Of a DNA stretch of 64,000 bases, positions 15,714-24,948 are shown in pieces (position 1 is the first letter of the stretch; each line of letters begins with the position of its first letter). This DNA is from Chloroflexota bacterium. GTDB lineage: Bacteria > Chloroflexota > UBA11872. The notes below the pieces were generated by a model that saw only the letters and a list, made by a program, of their open reading frames with translations, was not told the DNA's origin and did not search any database. The stretch covers positions 46,751 to 110,750 of the forward strand of contig JAJDVX010000030.1 of NCBI GenBank assembly GCA_022825895.1. The letters run 5' to 3'. The position numbers were made by a program, and so were the translations under genes.

Positions 15714-16964
15714 ATGAGCACGCCCGCGGCGTCACTCGCAATCACCGAAGCCGGCCGGCGCCGCATCGTCGGCGCGCTGTTCGTGGCCCGCGGCAGCATC
15801 GGCGTTGGGTATCTGGCTGGATTCATCGTGCTCACCATCGCCGGCAAAGAGCTCAGCGGACACGCGGAATTGTCTGGACTACCGGCTGCGGTGTCGATGG
15901 TGGGTCGGGCGATCGGACCACCGCCGATCGCCCGTGCGATGGACGCGTTTGGACGACGGCCGGCAATCGCAGGCAGCTACGCGGTGGGGGCCGTGGGCGC
16001 TGCGACGGCCGCGCTGGCAATTGCGGCCGGACTGTTCTGGCTGTTGTTGGCCGGGTCGTTACTGATGGGCGTCGCCCGGGCCGGCGGCGACATGTCGCGT
16101 TACGTTGCGGCCGAGGTGTACGAGGCGAGCCGCCGCGGTCGCGCCATTGGCATCGTCGTTTGGGGCGCTACCGCCGGCGCCCTGGGCGGGCCGCTGCTGG
16201 GTGGGTATGCGCAGGAGTTGGCGGATGCGCGCGGGCTCTCGTACCTGGCCGGGCCCTGGGTGGCGGCATCCGGGCTGCTGCTCTTTTCGGCGCTGGTGAC
16301 CTGGGCGTTTGTGCGACCCGATCCGCGTGACGTGGCCGACTCGACACCGGAGACCGCCCCCGCGGCGGACGAGGCCCTTGACCTGCGCGGCGTGTTGCGC
16401 GACCGACGGGTACAGCTGGGCATCTGGGCCATGCTCACCGGCCAGGGCGTGATGACTCTGATCATGGTGGTGGTCCCACTACATATGCACAGTTACTCGG
16501 GGTTGGGTGAGTCCGTTCCGATAGCAATGACCGCGCACGTGGCTGGCATGTTTGCCTTGGCACCGCTAACCGGGCGCCTGGTCGATGGACTGGGACCCCG
16601 GCCGATGGTTCTGCTCGGTGCGGTGCTCCTGATGCTGGCCAGCGCGCTGGCGGGGCTGGACGCTGGTCTGGGCACCGTGCTGCCGGCCATGTTCCTGCTC
16701 GGCTATGGCTGGAATGCGTGCTTCGTGGCCGGATCGACCATGCTGGCGCGCGGCGTACCGCTGACCGTTCGTGCCCGGGTTCAAGGGCGGGTTGAGGTCT
16801 TGATAGGAGTCGTCGGCGTGTTCAGCAGCTTTGCGTCCGGCCCGCTCCTGGTGGGTGGCTCCGGCATGGGCTGGCTCGGGGCCGCGGGATTGATTTCAGC
16901 ACTGCTGTTGTTGGTCGCGCTCGGCTGGGAGCGGGCGGCTACTCGAGCACCGGCGGGCACATAA
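15714..16964 (+). CDS. Major facilitator superfamily transporter
   Basis: A 416-residue membrane protein with about 12 predicted helices in two halves, typical of MFS transporters. The loop after helix 2 reads A-R-A-M-D-A-F-G-R-R-P, the conserved D-x-x-G-R-R MFS motif A, and a matching G-R-L-V-D-G-L-G-P-R-P occurs in the second half. A charged cytoplasmic segment (about residues 200-222) separates the halves. It is divergent from the SDR gene, with 80 bases between the two starts, so a shared regulatory region is possible. The solute is unknown; drug- or sugar-type export and import are both possible. Confidence 0.87.
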   Translation: MSTPAASLAITEAGRRRIVGALFVARGSIGVGYLAGFIVLTIAGKELSGHAELSGLPAAVSMVGRAIGPPPIARAMDAFGRRPAIAGSYAVGAVGAATAALAIAAGLFWLLLAGSLLMGVARAGGDMSRYVAAEVYEASRRGRAIGIVVWGATAGALGGPLLGGYAQELADARGLSYLAGPWVAASGLLLFSALVTWAFVRPDPRDVADSTPETAPAADEALDLRGVLRDRRVQLGIWAMLTGQGVMTLIMVVVPLHMHSYSGLGESVPIAMTAHVAGMFALAPLTGRLVDGLGPRPMVLLGAVLLMLASALAGLDAGLGTVLPAMFLLGYGWNACFVAGSTMLARGVPLTVRARVQGRVEVLIGVVGVFSSFASGPLLVGGSGMGWLGAAGLISALLLLVALGWERAATRAPAGT

Positions 16965-17017
16965 AGACCTCCCGCCTACAATAGACGCCGCTCGCCAGTC
17001 GCCAGCCGAGAGCCGCC

Positions 17018-18100
17018 ATGCCGCATCTCTGGGGTCGTCAGATCAGCCGCGCCGAATTGATGGCGCGCGTGGGAGACGTTTCGCAAGTCGGCGGCGTTCG
17101 CGAGTACCGCCTGGACGGTGGCGCTGGCGACGGCCTGTCGGTGGTCGACGTGAACACAGGCTCCGGGCTGCGCTTCACGGTGATCCCGGGTCGCGCACTC
17201 GACATCTCGGGGGCCTGGTTTAACGGAATCCCCCTCGGCTTCCGCAGCGCTGCCGGCGAGATGCACGGGGCCTACTACGAACCCCAGGGATGGGGATGGG
17301 TACGCAGCACCGTGCTCGGGCTGCTGGTCACCGGAGGCCTCGACAATGTGGGCGATCCTGCGCTGGATCCGGACCGCCTCTACACCGACCTGGGTCTGCA
17401 CGGGCGTCTTTCGAACTTGGCCGCCTCCAACGTCCATGCCGACGGCGAATGGCGAGGCGACGAATTCGAAATGTGGGTGCAGGGCCGGGTGCGGCAGGCC
17501 GCGCTGTTCGGCGAGAACCTGGAACTCAAGCGGCGGATTTCGACATCGCTTGGTTCGACCTCGATTCGGATTCACGACGAGGTCACAAACCTCGGTTCGG
17601 AACCCGAGCCCGCGATGATCCTCTTCCACTTCAACCCCGGGTATCCGCTGGTCGATGACGGTTCCCGGCTGCACGTGCGCAGCCGTTCGCGGCGGCCCTA
17701 TGACGACCACTCGGCGTCGCTGGAACCTGGATGGGACACCTACGGTCCGCCGACCCCCGGCTGGCAAAACACGGTCTGGATTCATGACGTGGAGCCGGAC
17801 GACGACGGAATGGTGCACGCGGCGCTCGTCAACCGCTCCTTCGGTGATGGGATCGGCCTGGGATTCACCTACCCGAAGGCCCAGCTTCCGTTTCTAAACC
17901 AGTGGAAGTTCCTGGGCGTGGGCAACTACGTCACCGGCATCGAGCCGGCCAACTGCACCGTGCTGGGCCGCGCAACCAACCGCGCGGACGGGACGCTGCA
18001 GATTCTCGAGCCCGGCGAGACGGCCGAGTTCGACATTGAACTCTCGGTCCTGGCCGGAACCGACGCCATCGGCGCCTTCCTCGCCAACATCGGTGAGTGA
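17018..18100 (+). CDS. DUF4432 / aldose-1-epimerase-like protein
   Basis: A 360-residue beta-sandwich protein of the DUF4432 branch of the galactose mutarotase superfamily. Recognisable points are the N-terminal R-Q-I-S-R-A-E-L, the V-I-P-G-R-A-L-D-I strand near residues 60-70, G-L-D-N-V-G near 108, D-L-G-L-H-G-R, and the F-H-F-N-P-G-Y-P-L-V-D-D segment near 205-216 that provides His and Asp/Glu in this fold. Members are thought to be sugar epimerases or sugar-binding enzymes. Its last eight bases overlap the GTG start of the thioesterase gene, so the two are cotranscribed. Sugar substrate unknown. Confidence 0.82.
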   Translation: MPHLWGRQISRAELMARVGDVSQVGGVREYRLDGGAGDGLSVVDVNTGSGLRFTVIPGRALDISGAWFNGIPLGFRSAAGEMHGAYYEPQGWGWVRSTVLGLLVTGGLDNVGDPALDPDRLYTDLGLHGRLSNLAASNVHADGEWRGDEFEMWVQGRVRQAALFGENLELKRRISTSLGSTSIRIHDEVTNLGSEPEPAMILFHFNPGYPLVDDGSRLHVRSRSRRPYDDHSASLEPGWDTYGPPTPGWQNTVWIHDVEPDDDGMVHAALVNRSFGDGIGLGFTYPKAQLPFLNQWKFLGVGNYVTGIEPANCTVLGRATNRADGTLQILEPGETAEFDIELSVLAGTDAIGAFLANIGE

Positions 18101-18506
18101 CGCCTGCGACCACATCGAGACCCTGCGCGTCCGCTACTCCGACACCGACGCGCAGGGCATCGTCCACCACTCCAACTACTTCCGCTGGCTGGAAGAGGCG
18201 CGGATCGGGTGGCTGGAGGCCATCGGACAGCCCTACGGCGACTTGACCCGGCGCGGCATCTACCTGCCGCTGACCACCTGTAGTTGCACCTTTCAGTCGC
18301 CGGTCTACGCCGGGGAACGGGTTGGCGTGCAGTTGATGCTCGGTACGGTCTCGCGAGCGCGAGTGGATTTGACCTACCGCATCATGAGCGGCGCGCAGCT
18401 CTCGGCTACCGCCGCGACTACTCACGCCTACGTAGATTCAGCGGGACGTGCGATGCGTCTGACCCGTGACGATCCTTTCTGGCTAGCTATCAAGAAGGAG
18501 TCCTGA
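18093..18506 (+). CDS. Acyl-CoA thioesterase, 4HBT (YbgC-like) family
   Basis: A 137-residue hotdog-fold thioesterase. The family signature Y-S-D-T-D-A-Q-G-I-V-H-H-S-N-Y is complete near residues 14-28, including the Asp used for hydrolysis, followed by R-W-L-E-E-A-R. I use GTG 18093, overlapping the stop of the DUF4432 gene by eight bases; an upstream in-frame ATG at 18036 would add a 19-residue Ser/Pro-rich stretch lying wholly inside that gene. It would hydrolyse short-chain or aromatic acyl-CoA. Its stop shares one base with the ATG of the next gene. Confidence 0.87.
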   Translation: MSDACDHIETLRVRYSDTDAQGIVHHSNYFRWLEEARIGWLEAIGQPYGDLTRRGIYLPLTTCSCTFQSPVYAGERVGVQLMLGTVSRARVDLTYRIMSGAQLSATAATTHAYVDSAGRAMRLTRDDPFWLAIKKES

Positions 18507-19054
18507 TGCCTGCGATCGATTCCGCCAACACCGATGCCGCTTCAGTTAACGAAGCGCCAGCTTCGGCCGAAAACGGCCGGATGGTCGGAGGGCCCGCGTT
18601 CACCGTATTCCTGTCCGGCGTCATGCAGGGCTCGAACGTGGAGAGCGTGCTGCACGCCCAGGACTACCGGCAGCACTTGCGCGAGATCATTAGCGCCGCG
18701 CACCCGGAAGCCGAAGTGGTCTGTCCCGCGGAACTCAACCCGGACTCGGTGGCCTACGACGACGGCGCTGCGCGTCGCGCGTTCATGGATGAGCTTGATC
18801 TGGCGGCGCGATGCGACGTGCTGGTGGCCTTTGCACCCGTGGCGACCATGGGAACGGCCGTGGAAATGTACAAGGCCCACGAAGCCGGACGGCTCGTATT
18901 CACGGTCTCGCCAATGGCGTCCAACTGGGCCGTCCGATTCCTCTCGGACCGGGTCTTTGGAGATTTCGCTGAGTTCGAGACCTTTGTCTTTGACGGGGGT
19001 TTGGGTCGCGCGATGTCCGCCAGTCTGGCGGTCTCGGAGGGGCCGTCGGGCTAA
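18506..19054 (+). CDS. Nucleoside 2-deoxyribosyltransferase-like protein
   Basis: A 182-residue protein whose core (about 30-175) resembles the nucleoside 2-deoxyribosyltransferase fold: V-F-L-S-G-V-M-Q-G at the first strand, Y-R-Q-H-L, then C-D-V-L-V-A-F-A-P and M-G-T-A-V-E-M-Y-K-A-H, where the Glu corresponds to the family's nucleophile region. The first 30 residues are Ala/Ser/Asn-rich and probably disordered. The start overlaps the thioesterase stop (TGATG). Many relatives in non-fermenters have unknown substrates (nucleotide or ADP-ribose-like glycosides), so the reaction should not be taken as proven. Confidence 0.65.
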   Translation: MPAIDSANTDAASVNEAPASAENGRMVGGPAFTVFLSGVMQGSNVESVLHAQDYRQHLREIISAAHPEAEVVCPAELNPDSVAYDDGAARRAFMDELDLAARCDVLVAFAPVATMGTAVEMYKAHEAGRLVFTVSPMASNWAVRFLSDRVFGDFAEFETFVFDGGLGRAMSASLAVSEGPSG

Positions 19055-19059
19055 CGGCC

Positions 19060-20805
19060 GTGCATAACGGCGCTTCGCCGAATCCAGCGCCGGAGCCCAG
19101 GAGGCTTGACGAGCTCGGCCGCAGGCCCAACGTCATCGTGGTGCTGACTGACGACCAGGGCTACGGCGACCTCTCGTGTCACGGCAACCCCATCCTTCGA
19201 ACGCCAAACCTGGACCGCCTCCACGCGGAGAGTGTTCGCCTCGAAGACTTTCACGTGGCGCCCATGTGCACGCCGACCAGGGGACAGCTCCTCACGGGTC
19301 AGGACGCTCTGCGCAACGGCGCCACCTTCGTCTGCATGGGTCGGTCGCTGCTGGATCCCGCGCTCCCGACCATGGCCGACATATTTGCGGCCAACGGCTA
19401 CCGAACGGGCCACTTCGGCAAGTGGCACCTGGGCGACAACTTCCCCTACCGGCCGCAGGACCGCGGGTTTCACACGACAATCCACCACCCCTCCTGGGGC
19501 ATCACGGCAGCAGCCGACTACTTCGAGAACGACTACTTCGCTCCTCACGTGAGACGCGGCGCAACTATCGAGCCATTCGAGGGCTACTGCACCGACATCT
19601 GGTTTGACGAGACAGTCGCCTGGATCGACCAGGACCGCGACGCACCGTTCTTCGCCTACCTGGCAACAAATACCCCGCACGGCCCGCACTGGGTGCCGGA
19701 CCGGTACCGGCAACCGTACCTCGACCACGTCGACTTCGAAGTCGCCAGCTTCTACGGAATGATCGCCAACATCGACGAAAACTTCGGCCGGCTGGACGCC
19801 TACCTGACGGAAGCGGGGCTCCGCGAGAACACCATCCTCATCTTCATGGGCGACAACGGCACGGCAACGGGCGAAGACGTCTACAACGCCGGAATGCGAG
19901 GCAAGAAGCGATCGCTCTACGAAGGCGGCCACCGGGTCCCATGCTTCATCCGCTGGCCGTCGGGAGGCTTGGTTGGACCTCGCAACGTCGACGAGCCGAC
20001 CCAGTGCCAGGACATTCTTCCGACGCTGATCGACCTGTGCGGTCTGGAAGGTCCTGGGCCCGAGGAGTTCGATGGGGATTCGCTGATAGCGACCCTGCAT
20101 GACGGGGAGCCCGTCGCCGACCGGATGCTCTTTGTGCAGTACGGCCACATCAGCGACGGTTGGTCGGGGGAGACGTGTCGTGGCGATGCCGCGGTGATCT
20201 GGGACAAGTGGCGCCTGGTTGGCGACGAGCTCTTCGACCTCTCGTGCGACCCGGGACAAGATACCGATCTTGCCGACCAGCATCCCGAGGTTCGCGCCGC
20301 AATGCGAGAGGCGTACACGGCGTGGTGGGATCGACTCGGCGGCAACCTGGACAGCTATCACCCGATCACGATCGGCTCGAAAGACGAAAATCCCACGCGG
20401 CTGTGCAGCTGCGACTGGGCCTACGTCTACTGCGATAACACCGGCAACGTCCGCGGCTGCGTGATGGACAGCGGCACCTGGCACCTCCAGGTTGAACAGC
20501 CCGGAAGCTACGAGTTTTCGCTCTACCGATGGCCGGAGGAATCAGGCCTGCCGATCTCGGCGCCCGCTCCAGAGATGCACGGAGTTGACGGATCAATTCC
20601 CGCAGGCCGAGCGCTGCCTATTGCACATGCGTGGATCAATGTCGGGGACTTCGAGGCCGAGGGCGTTGTGGCGCCCGAAGATCGGTGCGCGACCTTCTCG
20701 ACCCACCTGCCCACCGGCCCCGCACAACTCAAGACCTGGTGGCTTGACGACGACGGCAATCGGCTAGCCGGCGCCTATTACGTCTCGGTCACGCGGCTCG
20801 CCTGA
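19060..20805 (+). CDS. Sulfatase (type I, formylglycine-dependent)
   Basis: A 581-residue arylsulfatase-type enzyme that removes sulfate esters from sugars or aromatic compounds. The metal-binding start N-V-I-V-V-L-T-D-D-Q-G-Y-G-D is at residues 24-37, and the activation motif C-T-P-T-R-G-Q-L-L-T-G follows near 70, where the Cys would be converted to formylglycine by a separate enzyme not in this window. G-H-F-G-K-W-H-L-G and M-G-D-N-G-T, both conserved in sulfatases, are present. No signal peptide is seen, so it probably acts in the cytoplasm. About 100 extra C-terminal residues form a beta-rich domain. GTG 19060 lies five bases after the preceding stop, suggesting the end of a four-gene operon from 17018. 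Confidence 0.93.
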   Translation: MHNGASPNPAPEPRRLDELGRRPNVIVVLTDDQGYGDLSCHGNPILRTPNLDRLHAESVRLEDFHVAPMCTPTRGQLLTGQDALRNGATFVCMGRSLLDPALPTMADIFAANGYRTGHFGKWHLGDNFPYRPQDRGFHTTIHHPSWGITAAADYFENDYFAPHVRRGATIEPFEGYCTDIWFDETVAWIDQDRDAPFFAYLATNTPHGPHWVPDRYRQPYLDHVDFEVASFYGMIANIDENFGRLDAYLTEAGLRENTILIFMGDNGTATGEDVYNAGMRGKKRSLYEGGHRVPCFIRWPSGGLVGPRNVDEPTQCQDILPTLIDLCGLEGPGPEEFDGDSLIATLHDGEPVADRMLFVQYGHISDGWSGETCRGDAAVIWDKWRLVGDELFDLSCDPGQDTDLADQHPEVRAAMREAYTAWWDRLGGNLDSYHPITIGSKDENPTRLCSCDWAYVYCDNTGNVRGCVMDSGTWHLQVEQPGSYEFSLYRWPEESGLPISAPAPEMHGVDGSIPAGRALPIAHAWINVGDFEAEGVVAPEDRCATFSTHLPTGPAQLKTWWLDDDGNRLAGAYYVSVTRLA

Positions 20806-20873
20806 ACGCGGAGCCTGCGGTCGCTATACGTGTGGCCGGCATCAGGAGCGTGGGAACGGCTTAAACTGGTCAC

Positions 20874-21377
20874 ATGTCCCTGCAAGCCCACTCGCAACGA
20901 ATTCCCGCCCGCTCGCCGCTAATCCTGGCAGTGGCTGTCGGCCTGCTGACGGCGGTGGCATTTGGCATTAGTGTTGGCGTCATCACCGGCGCCATCGACA
21001 CGCCGATCTTCGAGCGCGCCACACCGGCCTATGCCATTGACTACCCCATCTGGGCGCTAAACGCTCTTCTTGTCGGCGCGCTGGCGGGGGTGAGCATGTT
21101 CGCCATGCGCCTGCGCCGGGACTTCGGCAGCGGCCCAATCTACGCGGGCGGCTTTCTCTCGGCCTTCGCCATTTCCTGCCCGCTCTGCAATGGGTTGCTG
21201 GTGGCCGCCTTCGGTACGGGCGCGGCGGCGAACGTCTTTGACCCGGCGCGCCCGCTGATCGGCGGCCTCACCGCTCTGTTCATGGGGTACGTCCTGTTTC
21301 GGCGCGTGCAAACGCTGCGTGCCGGTTGCGCGGAGTGCGAGGCGCCGCCCGAGCCGACGGGTGGCGTTACAGGCTAG
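20874..21377 (+). CDS. Four-helix membrane protein with CPLC motif
   Basis: A 167-residue integral membrane protein with about four helices (about residues 16-40, 57-78, 88-112, 121-141). The third helix contains I-S-C-P-L-C-N-G, a Cys-x-x-Cys pair within the membrane boundary, and the polar tail carries G-C-A-E-C. Two such pairs suggest thiol redox activity or metal binding, as in membrane thioredoxin-like or metal-transport partners, but I cannot name a family. It starts 68 bases after the sulfatase gene and converges with 21390-22502. Confidence 0.65.
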   Translation: MSLQAHSQRIPARSPLILAVAVGLLTAVAFGISVGVITGAIDTPIFERATPAYAIDYPIWALNALLVGALAGVSMFAMRLRRDFGSGPIYAGGFLSAFAISCPLCNGLLVAAFGTGAAANVFDPARPLIGGLTALFMGYVLFRRVQTLRAGCAECEAPPEPTGGVTG

Positions 21378-21389
21378 GCCGAAAGGGTC

Positions 21390-22502
21390 CTAGTACCGAT
21401 CCGGCCAGTAGCAGTAGGCGTCGATCGGCGGAAGGAGCGCATCCAGCAGGTCGGCGTCGCTGGCTGAAATGTCCAGCCCGTGGATGTCTCGCAATTCCTC
21501 CGCCGACCGATAGCCAAACAGGATCTCCGCCAGCCGAGCCGATGGCAGCCGGACCCGGTGCCGGGGTAAATCGCCTCCCAGCGGCAACTCGCCCGACCCC
21601 AGCTCGGTGTCAATCACCAGGCGCGAAGGTAGCTCGCTACCCAGGATTTCGGCCCGCTTGCGCGCGTACGGCCCGAGCGCCTGCAGTACCACGTCCGGCA
21701 GGCCAAGTCTGACCATCTGCGAGCGGCCGATCGGCCGCTCCGATCGAGCGGTCACCTCGAGGTTTCGCAGATACCTCCCGACGCGGCTTGCCGGATATAC
21801 GTGAAACACCAGCTTGCCCACCCGATGCCCGACCGCCTCGTCCGCCATGGCCCGGATCAATGAGCCTGCCACCCCGCTGCTGATCGCCTGCGCATCCACG
21901 ATGTCGAGTTGCTGCGCGTCGTGGTCGACCTGATCGCCAATGCAGTAGCCGACGATCTGACCGCGGTTGTCCAGCGCGACCTGCATCCAGGCGTCCAATC
22001 GGCCGAAATAGAGACCCTGGCGTGGACCCAGCCAGCGCTCGGGCTCTCGCACGCGCATGCCGCTGATCCCGCTGGTCTCCCGGTTGTAGAGGCGGGCGAT
22101 CGCGGGACGGTCCTGGGGTTCAGCCTTGCGAATCCGGTGCCGGCGCGGCAGGGCTTCGGCGCCACGCGTGGACACGGTGAAGTTGAACTCCGGCATCACC
22201 GTGGCGTAGGCCCAACGGTGATACAGGCCAGGGACGCCGTAGAGCGTGGAGATGGGCACGCCTCGCGCCTCGGCCCGCTCCAGCACGGCCTCCAGCATGA
22301 ATCGCATGTGGCCCTGCATCTGGTGCGCGTCGTCCGTATGCACGCCCACCACCCCCGCGCAATCGAGCGTCACGCCGCGCAAGCGGTGTCCAACCGTGAA
22401 CGTCTGCATCCAGCTGACCAGTTCGCCGTCGACCTCAACGCGCACGCGCTCCCAGGGCGGTCCAAGCTCGTGCGGGAGAAACTGAATCGTGCGGTCAGGC
22501 AC
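21390..22502 (-). CDS. Eis-like GNAT N-acetyltransferase with SCP2-like C-terminal domain
   Basis: A 370-residue protein with the tandem GNAT layout of the Eis/YitI family. Residues about 55-130 contain the acetyl-CoA loop region (V-G-V-H-T-D-D-A-H-Q-M-Q-G-H), the second GNAT half lies about 140-255, and the C-terminal 90 residues (L-A-E-I-L-F-G-Y-R, I-D-A-Y-C-Y-W-P-D-R-Y at the end) match the sterol-carrier-like cap with a terminal carboxylate used in catalysis. Relatives acetylate aminoglycosides or lysines; others have unknown targets. GTG 22502 begins four bases after the gltX stop, so it is in an operon with gltX. Confidence 0.8.
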   Translation of the reverse strand: MPDRTIQFLPHELGPPWERVRVEVDGELVSWMQTFTVGHRLRGVTLDCAGVVGVHTDDAHQMQGHMRFMLEAVLERAEARGVPISTLYGVPGLYHRWAYATVMPEFNFTVSTRGAEALPRRHRIRKAEPQDRPAIARLYNRETSGISGMRVREPERWLGPRQGLYFGRLDAWMQVALDNRGQIVGYCIGDQVDHDAQQLDIVDAQAISSGVAGSLIRAMADEAVGHRVGKLVFHVYPASRVGRYLRNLEVTARSERPIGRSQMVRLGLPDVVLQALGPYARKRAEILGSELPSRLVIDTELGSGELPLGGDLPRHRVRLPSARLAEILFGYRSAEELRDIHGLDISASDADLLDALLPPIDAYCYWPDRY

Positions 22503-22506
22503 CGGC

Positions 22507-23976
22507 TCAGGCGGCGGCCAGCTTGGCGAGACTAACCAGCGCGCGCCGCAGCCGATCCCGGCAGCGCTGGCGTCCCAACACCTCCATCGTGGCGAACAGC
22601 GGCGGCGTGGCGCGTCGGCCCGTCACGGCAATACGCACCGGCATGAACAGGTCGCCAGCCCTCCAGTTCAGGTCGGCGGCCAGCGTGCGCATCGCGGCTT
22701 CCAGGGTGGGGTCGTCAAACGGGTCCGTTTCGTCAACCAGCGCGACGACCCGCTCCAGCGCCGAGGCTGTCTCGACCGCAGAGTGCCGCCTGAACCTGAC
22801 TTGCCCCATATCCGGATCGAGGTCGTCGTCAAAAAAGAAGTCCATCAACTCGGCAGTGCGGTTGAGGTGGGATAGGCGCTCATACTCCAGTTCCAGCGCC
22901 GCTGCGAAATACGGACGCTGGTCGGAGCGAAGGTCAAGCCCGCCTTGCGCCGCATAGGACCACGCCCGCTCGGCGAGGTCATAGAGGTCCAGCCGTCGAA
23001 TCCAGACGCCATTGAAGTGGTCCAGCCGTTGTGGATCGAACACGGCGTCCGCGCGGTTCACCCGCTCCAGCCGGAACTCCTGCACCAACTCGTCCAGGCT
23101 GAAGATCTCGCGTTCGTCGCCCGGCGCCCAACCCAGGAAAACCAGGAAGTTGACCAGCGCCTCCGGCAAATAGCCCTGCGTCCGGTATTCCCCCACCCAC
23201 TGCGCACCGTCCCGGCTCGAAAACTTCTGGCGGCGGCGGTTGACCACCAGCGGCAGATGCGCAAACGCCGGTGGCATCCAGCCGAGGGCTTCGTACAGGA
23301 GCACCTGTCGGAACGTATTGGACACGTGGTCTTTCCCGCGGACCACGTGGCTGATCCGCATGTGCTCGTCATCGACCACCACCGCCATGTTGTAAAGCGC
23401 TGACCCGTCGCCCCGCGCAATCACGAAGTCGTCGACTTCGTCCGGACCGACGCGGATATTCCCGAGCACGATGTCGTCGAACTGAACGGGACTCGGCTCG
23501 GACCGAAATCGGACTGCCGGAATCACGCCGGCTGATTTGCGCTCGGCAATCTCGACGGCGGTGAATCGACGGCCCAGGCCCGAATAGCGCGGCGGCCGTC
23601 CCTCGGCCCGTTGCTGCTCGCGTTCGGCGGCACGCTCGTCGGCCGTGGTGTAGTCGTAGTACGCCCGCTCGCTCGACAGCAGTTGCTGCACGGCCTCCCG
23701 GTAGATGTCCTGCCGCTCACTCTGCCGATAGGGCCCGAACGGTCCGCCCACGTCTGGGCCTTCGTCCCAATCCAGGCCCAGCCAGCGCAACCCTTCGTAG
23801 ATTCCCTCTTCGTGGGACGCGTCGCTGCGCTGGGCGTCGGTGTCTTCGACGCGAAGGATGAACGCGCCGCCCGCGCGGCGGGCCATGAGGTAGTTGCATA
23901 ACGCCGTACGGGCGTTCCCCACATGCAGGTCACCGGTGGGGCTTGGCGCCATGCGGACGCGAATGGGCTGGCTCAT
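22507..23976 (-). CDS. gltX: Glutamate-tRNA ligase
   Basis: A 489-residue class I aminoacyl-tRNA synthetase charging tRNA-Glu (and possibly tRNA-Gln for later amidation) in the cytoplasm. The ATP-binding HIGH-type motif appears as P-S-P-T-G-D-L-H-V-G-N at residues 11-21, and the KMSKS-type loop as K-F-S-S-R-D near 250. The Y-N-x-A-V-V-V-D-D and H-V-V-R-G-K-D-H segments typical of GluRS lie between, and the C-terminal anticodon-binding helices follow. Length is normal for bacterial GltX. ATG 23976 is the natural start. This is the strongest housekeeping marker in the window and is suitable for placing the organism. Confidence 0.96.
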   Translation of the reverse strand: MSQPIRVRMAPSPTGDLHVGNARTALCNYLMARRAGGAFILRVEDTDAQRSDASHEEGIYEGLRWLGLDWDEGPDVGGPFGPYRQSERQDIYREAVQQLLSSERAYYDYTTADERAAEREQQRAEGRPPRYSGLGRRFTAVEIAERKSAGVIPAVRFRSEPSPVQFDDIVLGNIRVGPDEVDDFVIARGDGSALYNMAVVVDDEHMRISHVVRGKDHVSNTFRQVLLYEALGWMPPAFAHLPLVVNRRRQKFSSRDGAQWVGEYRTQGYLPEALVNFLVFLGWAPGDEREIFSLDELVQEFRLERVNRADAVFDPQRLDHFNGVWIRRLDLYDLAERAWSYAAQGGLDLRSDQRPYFAAALELEYERLSHLNRTAELMDFFFDDDLDPDMGQVRFRRHSAVETASALERVVALVDETDPFDDPTLEAAMRTLAADLNWRAGDLFMPVRIAVTGRRATPPLFATMEVLGRQRCRDRLRRALVSLAKLAAA

Positions 23977-24025
23977 GGCGCGCAGTATCTCACCGGCAAC
24001 CGCGGCATTGGCCGCAGTGAACGGC

Positions 24026-24868
24026 TCAACCGTCGTAGTAGCTGATGATCGTGTCCATGGCCGCCGTCAGTTCGGCGACCCAGGCTTCGGAGGCTGCGCT
24101 GCTGGGGCTGACTTCCGGCGTAATCCAGCCGCTGTAGCCAACGCGCCGCAGCGTTTGCATCACCACCGGCCAGTCCACGTCGCCATGCAGCAACTGGGTG
24201 AAGCCCAACCATCCGCCTGGCCTGAGCGTGAAGTCCTTGACGTGCACGCGGGCGATGCGCTCGGCCCCAAGCGCCTCGATCCAATGCTGCGGTCGCCCGA
24301 ACTGCATCACGTTGCCGACGTCGAAGTAGACGCGCAGGTGGGGGCTGGCGAAGCCGTCCACGAACTCCAACATGTCCCGCGGGCTGAGAATCAGCGCGTT
24401 CCAGACGTTCTCGACCGCCAGCGTCACGCCGGCATCTTCGGCCGCCGGCAGTAGTGCTTCCGTTGCGGCGCGCGCGGCGTCCCAGACCTGGGTGAACGGT
24501 TGGTCGTCGGTGACCACGCCGGGGATGTAGAGCAGCGTGTCCACGTCCAGCTCCGACGCCAGGTCGATACTGCGCCGTACCAGCGCCTGGCCCTCCGCGC
24601 GTATCTCCGCGTCAAGCGACGACGCCGAGTACTGCCAGGGCAAGCCCGCGTTGAGACCGAGGATCGGCGGTCCGTCGTCCGCCAGGCGCCGGAGTTCCCG
24701 CCGTTCCGCGTCCGTTGCCCGCAGCGAAAAGCGACCATCAGCCGGCAGCGTGAGTTCCACACCTTCAAAGCCGCCAAGACAGGCCAGCCGAAAAACCTCG
24801 GGAAGCGGCGGGGCACCGCCCAGACAGCTATCGCGCAGGCCTTTACGCAAACGAGACGCGGTGTCCAT
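24026..24868 (-). CDS. Sugar phosphate isomerase/epimerase family protein (TIM barrel)
   Basis: A 280-residue xylose-isomerase-like TIM barrel. The strand-end metal ligands of this family can be seen as V-E-N-V-W-N near residue 150, Y-F-D-V-G-N near 185, H-V-K-D-F near 215 and a Glu in T-P-E-V-S near 255. Members interconvert ketoses or aldoses (for example hydroxypyruvate isomerase, L-xylulose phosphate epimerase) or act on inositol-derived compounds. ATG 24868 has no strong ribosome binding site. It stands alone, 49 bases from the start of gltX and 80 bases from 24949. A second member of the family is partly present at the right edge of the window. Confidence 0.85.
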   Translation of the reverse strand: MDTASRLRKGLRDSCLGGAPPLPEVFRLACLGGFEGVELTLPADGRFSLRATDAERRELRRLADDGPPILGLNAGLPWQYSASSLDAEIRAEGQALVRRSIDLASELDVDTLLYIPGVVTDDQPFTQVWDAARAATEALLPAAEDAGVTLAVENVWNALILSPRDMLEFVDGFASPHLRVYFDVGNVMQFGRPQHWIEALGAERIARVHVKDFTLRPGGWLGFTQLLHGDVDWPVVMQTLRRVGYSGWITPEVSPSSAASEAWVAELTAAMDTIISYYDG

Positions 24869-24948
24869 TAGCGTGTGTTCCGGATGCTCTGGATGCGGAT
24901 GGTGAGTGTATTGATCATCCGCCGACGAGGCACCCTCCAGATCCCAGG

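Noticed and set aside
19051..20484. 477-codon minus-strand frame opposite the sulfatase
   Set aside because: Antisense shadow of the sulfatase gene, which carries C-T-P-T-R and metal-binding motifs in the plus strand.
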